Source: JBDZVM01 sp040255675
GTDB taxonomy: Bacteria; Actinomycetota; Actinomycetes; Acidothermales; Acidothermaceae
Length of the DNA: 64,000 nucleotides
Reading direction: 5' to 3'
NCBI GenBank assembly: GCA_040255675.1
Contig: JBDZVM010000022.1
Coordinates: forward strand, 1-64,000
A program made the position numbers and the translations under genes. Shown here piece after piece: positions 61,703 through 64,000 of this stretch. The notes below the pieces were generated by a model, which was not told the DNA's origin, did no database searches, and saw only the letters and a list, made by a program, of their open reading frames with translations. Within the stretch, counting starts at the first letter, position 1. Each line of letters starts with the position of its first letter.

Positions 61703-62863
61703 ATGGCGCACCCCAAATCTTTCGAGACGGAATCTTTCGAGACGCTCGCCATCCACGCGGGGCAAGTTTCCGATCCGCGCACGGGTGCCGTCGTCCCGCC
61801 GATCTACCAGGTCTCGACGTTTCACCAAGACGGCGTCGGCCGTCCGCGCGACGGCTGGGAGTACAGCAGGTCGGGCAATCCAACCCGGGCGGCGCTCGAA
61901 GAGTGCCTGGCCGCCCTCGAACACGGCGTGCGCGGGCTCGCCTTCGCCAGCGGCCTCGCGGCCGAAGACTGCGCCATCCGCACGATCTGCGCGCCCGGCG
62001 ACCACATCGTTTTTCCGGACGACGCCTACGGCGGCACCTTCCGCCTGATCGCGCGCGTTTTCGACCGCTGGGGGGTCGAGTACACCGCCGTGCCGTTGGC
62101 CGATCTCGAGGCCGTGCGCGCCGCCGTCCGGCCGAATACGAAACTCGTGTGGTGCGAGACTCCGAGCAATCCGTTGCTCGGCATCGCCGATATTGCCGCG
62201 TTGGCGGCTATCGCGGGTGACGCCGGCGCGTTGCTCGTCGTCGACAACACGTTCGCGTCGCCTTACCTGCAGCAGCCTTTGCTGCACGGCGCCGATGTCG
62301 TCGTCCATTCGACTACGAAGTATCTCGGCGGGCACTCCGACGTCGTCGGTGGGGCGCTCGTCACTGCCGATGCCGAACTTGGCGAACGACTCGCGTTTCA
62401 CCAAAACTCGATCGGAGCTGTCGCCGGCCCCTTCGACTCCTGGCTCGTGTTGCGCGGCGCGAAGACGCTCGCCGTCCGCATGGAAAGGCATTGCGACAAT
62501 GCCATGCGCGTAGCCCAATTCCTTGCTTCGCACGACCGCGTGCACACCGTGAGATACCCGGGGCTTTCGACGCACCCGGGCCACGATGTCGCTGTCAAGC
62601 AGATGCGCGATTTCGGCGGTATGGTCTCGTTTCAGGTTGACGGCGGCGCGGCGGCCGCTATTGACGTGTGCAATAAGGCGAAGCTCTTCACGCTCGCCGA
62701 ATCATTGGGTGGCGTCGAATCGCTGATCGAATATCCTGCGCAGATGACTCATATGAGCGTCAGTGGCAGCGCGCTCGCGGTGCCCGAGGATTTGATTCGG
62801 CTTTCCGTCGGCATCGAAAGTATTGACGATTTACTCGCCGATCTCGAGCAGGCGCTTCAGTAG
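61703..62863 (+). CDS. metB: Cystathionine gamma-synthase (MetB family)
   Basis: 386 residues. PLP lysine in VVVHSTTKYLGGHSDV near 206; YSRSGNPTRAALEECLAALE and FASGLAAE are the substrate-site motifs of the Cys/Met metabolism PLP family. MetB is preferred over cystathionine gamma-lyase from overall similarity, but the two cannot be separated with certainty by eye. Together with the CBS gene it allows transsulfuration. Confidence 0.9.
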   Translation: MAHPKSFETESFETLAIHAGQVSDPRTGAVVPPIYQVSTFHQDGVGRPRDGWEYSRSGNPTRAALEECLAALEHGVRGLAFASGLAAEDCAIRTICAPGDHIVFPDDAYGGTFRLIARVFDRWGVEYTAVPLADLEAVRAAVRPNTKLVWCETPSNPLLGIADIAALAAIAGDAGALLVVDNTFASPYLQQPLLHGADVVVHSTTKYLGGHSDVVGGALVTADAELGERLAFHQNSIGAVAGPFDSWLVLRGAKTLAVRMERHCDNAMRVAQFLASHDRVHTVRYPGLSTHPGHDVAVKQMRDFGGMVSFQVDGGAAAAIDVCNKAKLFTLAESLGGVESLIEYPAQMTHMSVSGSALAVPEDLIRLSVGIESIDDLLADLEQALQ

Positions 62864-62866
62864 CAA

Positions 62867-63607
62867 TTACGCGATTGCGCGGCGCTGCCGCACCATTTCT
62901 TGCATGGCTTTTGCATTGCGCACCGCGGCAGCCCCCGGATCGTTGTTGAAGTAAACGAAAACATCTTCGTCGCCTTCGAACCGAGTGTCGATGGCCCGTA
63001 CCCATCGGCGCAAGGTCGGCGCGGCATAGTCGGGCGGAAACGCTTCACGGCCCTCGTGCAGTCGTAGGTACGCCCAGTCGGCCGTGCGCCACGTCGGGTC
63101 GAGCGGCTTGCCGAGCCGATCGGCCCAGGCGACGACAGCGTGGCGCCGTTCGAGCAGGCTGCGCAAAGCGTCGACCCACCACGACTCGTGGCGCGGCTCG
63201 ACCGCGACCCGCACTGATGTCGGGAAGCACGCGAGGCAGGTATCGAGCCGTTCGACGTCGACCTTCATCGTCGGCGGCAATTGAAGCAAAATCGGACCGA
63301 GCTTGTCGCCGAGACCCTCGCACGCTTCGAGCATGCGTTTCACCGGTTCCTCGGGATCACCCAAACGCTTGATGTGCGTGAGAAAACGGCTCGCCTTGAC
63401 GGCCATCGTGAAACCGTCGGGTAGTTGCGCGGCCCATTTCTCGAACGTCTCGCGCGCGGGCAGGCGGTAGAACGCGTTGTCGCATTCGACCGTGTCGAAT
63501 CGCTCGGCGTAGGCCGCCAGCCACGCGGTCTTCGGCAGGTCGGCTGGGTAGAGCTCGCCACGCCAGTCGTCGTACTGCCATCCGCACGTTCCGACCCGGA
63601 TGGGCAT
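62867..63607 (-). CDS. DUF72 family protein
   Basis: 246 residues. MPIRVGTCGWQYDDWRGELYP, TVECDNAFYRLPARETFEKWA, FTMAVKASRFLTH.K, GPILLQLPPTM and VFVYFNNDPG are DUF72 signatures (TIM-barrel). Function unknown. Full length. Its stop is about 4 bases from the metB stop (convergent). Confidence 0.9.
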   Translation of the reverse strand: MPIRVGTCGWQYDDWRGELYPADLPKTAWLAAYAERFDTVECDNAFYRLPARETFEKWAAQLPDGFTMAVKASRFLTHIKRLGDPEEPVKRMLEACEGLGDKLGPILLQLPPTMKVDVERLDTCLACFPTSVRVAVEPRHESWWVDALRSLLERRHAVVAWADRLGKPLDPTWRTADWAYLRLHEGREAFPPDYAAPTLRRWVRAIDTRFEGDEDVFVYFNNDPGAAAVRNAKAMQEMVRQRRAIA

Positions 63608-63617
63608 ACGACCGAGA

Positions 63618-64000
63618 CTAGCCGCTTTTCGCCAAGACCAACTCGTTACTGGTCTTCACATCGGGCGCGCGCGAGGCAAGCAAGGCGGCGGCGAACAGTA
63701 CCCCGCCAGTGACCCAAAAGGCCGTGCCGTATGACCACGTGTCGGCCACCCAGCCGGCCACGACCGGCCCGCTGACCGAGCCGCCGTCGCCCGCCATTTG
63801 AAAGGCGGCGACGACCGTGCCGCCGCGATTGCCGGCGACGTCGCCGACAATCGCGGCGGGCGCCACGTCGAGGAACCCCGAGCCGACCCCGAACACCAGC
63901 ATCGCGATCACGTATCCGCCAAGATTCGGGACGGCGGCCAGCATCGCCATGGCCGCGCCCGAAAGCACGCAGCCGGTGACCATGACCGGGCGCCTGCCGC
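63618..64000 (-). CDS. MFS transporter, C-terminal part (5' beyond window)
   Basis: The frame continues past the right edge (the codons before the first Met read GRRPVMVTG, a typical MFS loop). The visible 120 or so residues contain about three to four helices with GVGSGFLDVAPAAIVGDVAG and GPVVAGWVADTWSYGTAFWVTGG. A TDxxG or sugar-like substrate cannot be named. Confidence 0.82.
   Translation of the reverse strand, partial: GRRPVMVTGCVLSGAAMAMLAAVPNLGGYVIAMLVFGVGSGFLDVAPAAIVGDVAGNRGGTVVAAFQMAGDGGSVSGPVVAGWVADTWSYGTAFWVTGGVLFAAALLASRAPDVKTSNELVLAKSG

Noticed and set aside
61619..62584. N-terminal extension of the MscS-like protein to over 500 residues
   Set aside because: It is the antisense shadow of metB; a start with AAGGAG at 61618 explains the channel gene.

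Overview
The window looks like chromosomal DNA of a high-GC Actinomycetota (Actinomycetes). The reasons are the high GC content, frequent GTG starts, 4-base stop/start overlaps (ATGA or GTGA), and the block mfd - SurA-like lipoprotein - mazG - eno - FtsB/DivIC-like - DUF501 - ppx, which is an actinobacterial gene order. Placement below class level is not attempted. LAYOUT: 1-3.4 kb is the end of an RCC1/RHS polymorphic-toxin locus. A toxin 3' end with a zincin-like tip is followed by a small lipoprotein (candidate immunity protein), then by an 817-bp second copy of the RCC1/RHS core that has lost its tip, then by a small membrane protein. 3.5-5.5 kb is an HPr-kinase-like/PqqD-like pair facing a Tat-exported Cys-rich protein. 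5.6-6.3 kb is vapBC. 6.3-19.4 kb is a signalling block: histidine kinase, receiver and hybrid kinase; a MoxR/DUF58/transglutaminase operon led by a degenerate HD protein; and two c-di-GMP proteins. 19.8-23.9 kb is a giant cell-wall-binding surface protein. 24-26.4 kb is a second HPrK-like/PqqD-like pair facing two Tat-exported proteins, one with an LPxTG tail. 26.5-28.4 kb holds a RES-type toxin-antitoxin pair and a second VapBC-like pair. 28.5-40.7 kb carries mfd, lipoproteins, BlaI/M56, a glycosyltransferase, a PIG-L deacetylase, the SurA-like lipoprotein and mazG. 40.7-46.2 kb is an accessory insertion before eno: an antitoxin/Doc pair and a lasso-peptide-type cluster (ABC exporter, cyclase, transglutaminase-like protease, PqqD/RRE protein, HPrK-like kinase and a 43-residue precursor found by eye). 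46.5-49.9 kb is eno, FtsB-like, DUF501 and ppx. 50-56.6 kb is a membrane GGDEF-EAL protein, a subtilase with Trp-rich repeats, a UdgB-type glycosylase and NDH-2. 56.7 kb is a tRNA with anticodon UAA but a short variable loop. 57-64 kb is sulfur metabolism and stress (CBS, MsrA, cystathionine gamma-synthase), aquaporin, MscS-like, DUF72 and a partial MFS transporter. HOW IT FITS TOGETHER: the strongest candidate for an undescribed system is the repeated module of an HPrK-like kinase and a PqqD-like protein. Two copies are divergent from Tat substrates whose N-termini share one pattern, and a third, more distant pair sits inside the lasso cluster. This suggests a common strategy of leader binding plus phosphorylation applied to secreted proteins or peptides. 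Three copies of a ~52-bp hairpin repeat lie between genes from 41 to 61 kb. No rRNA, insertion sequence, CRISPR array or phage gene was seen. All family assignments were made by reading motifs; no database search was run.
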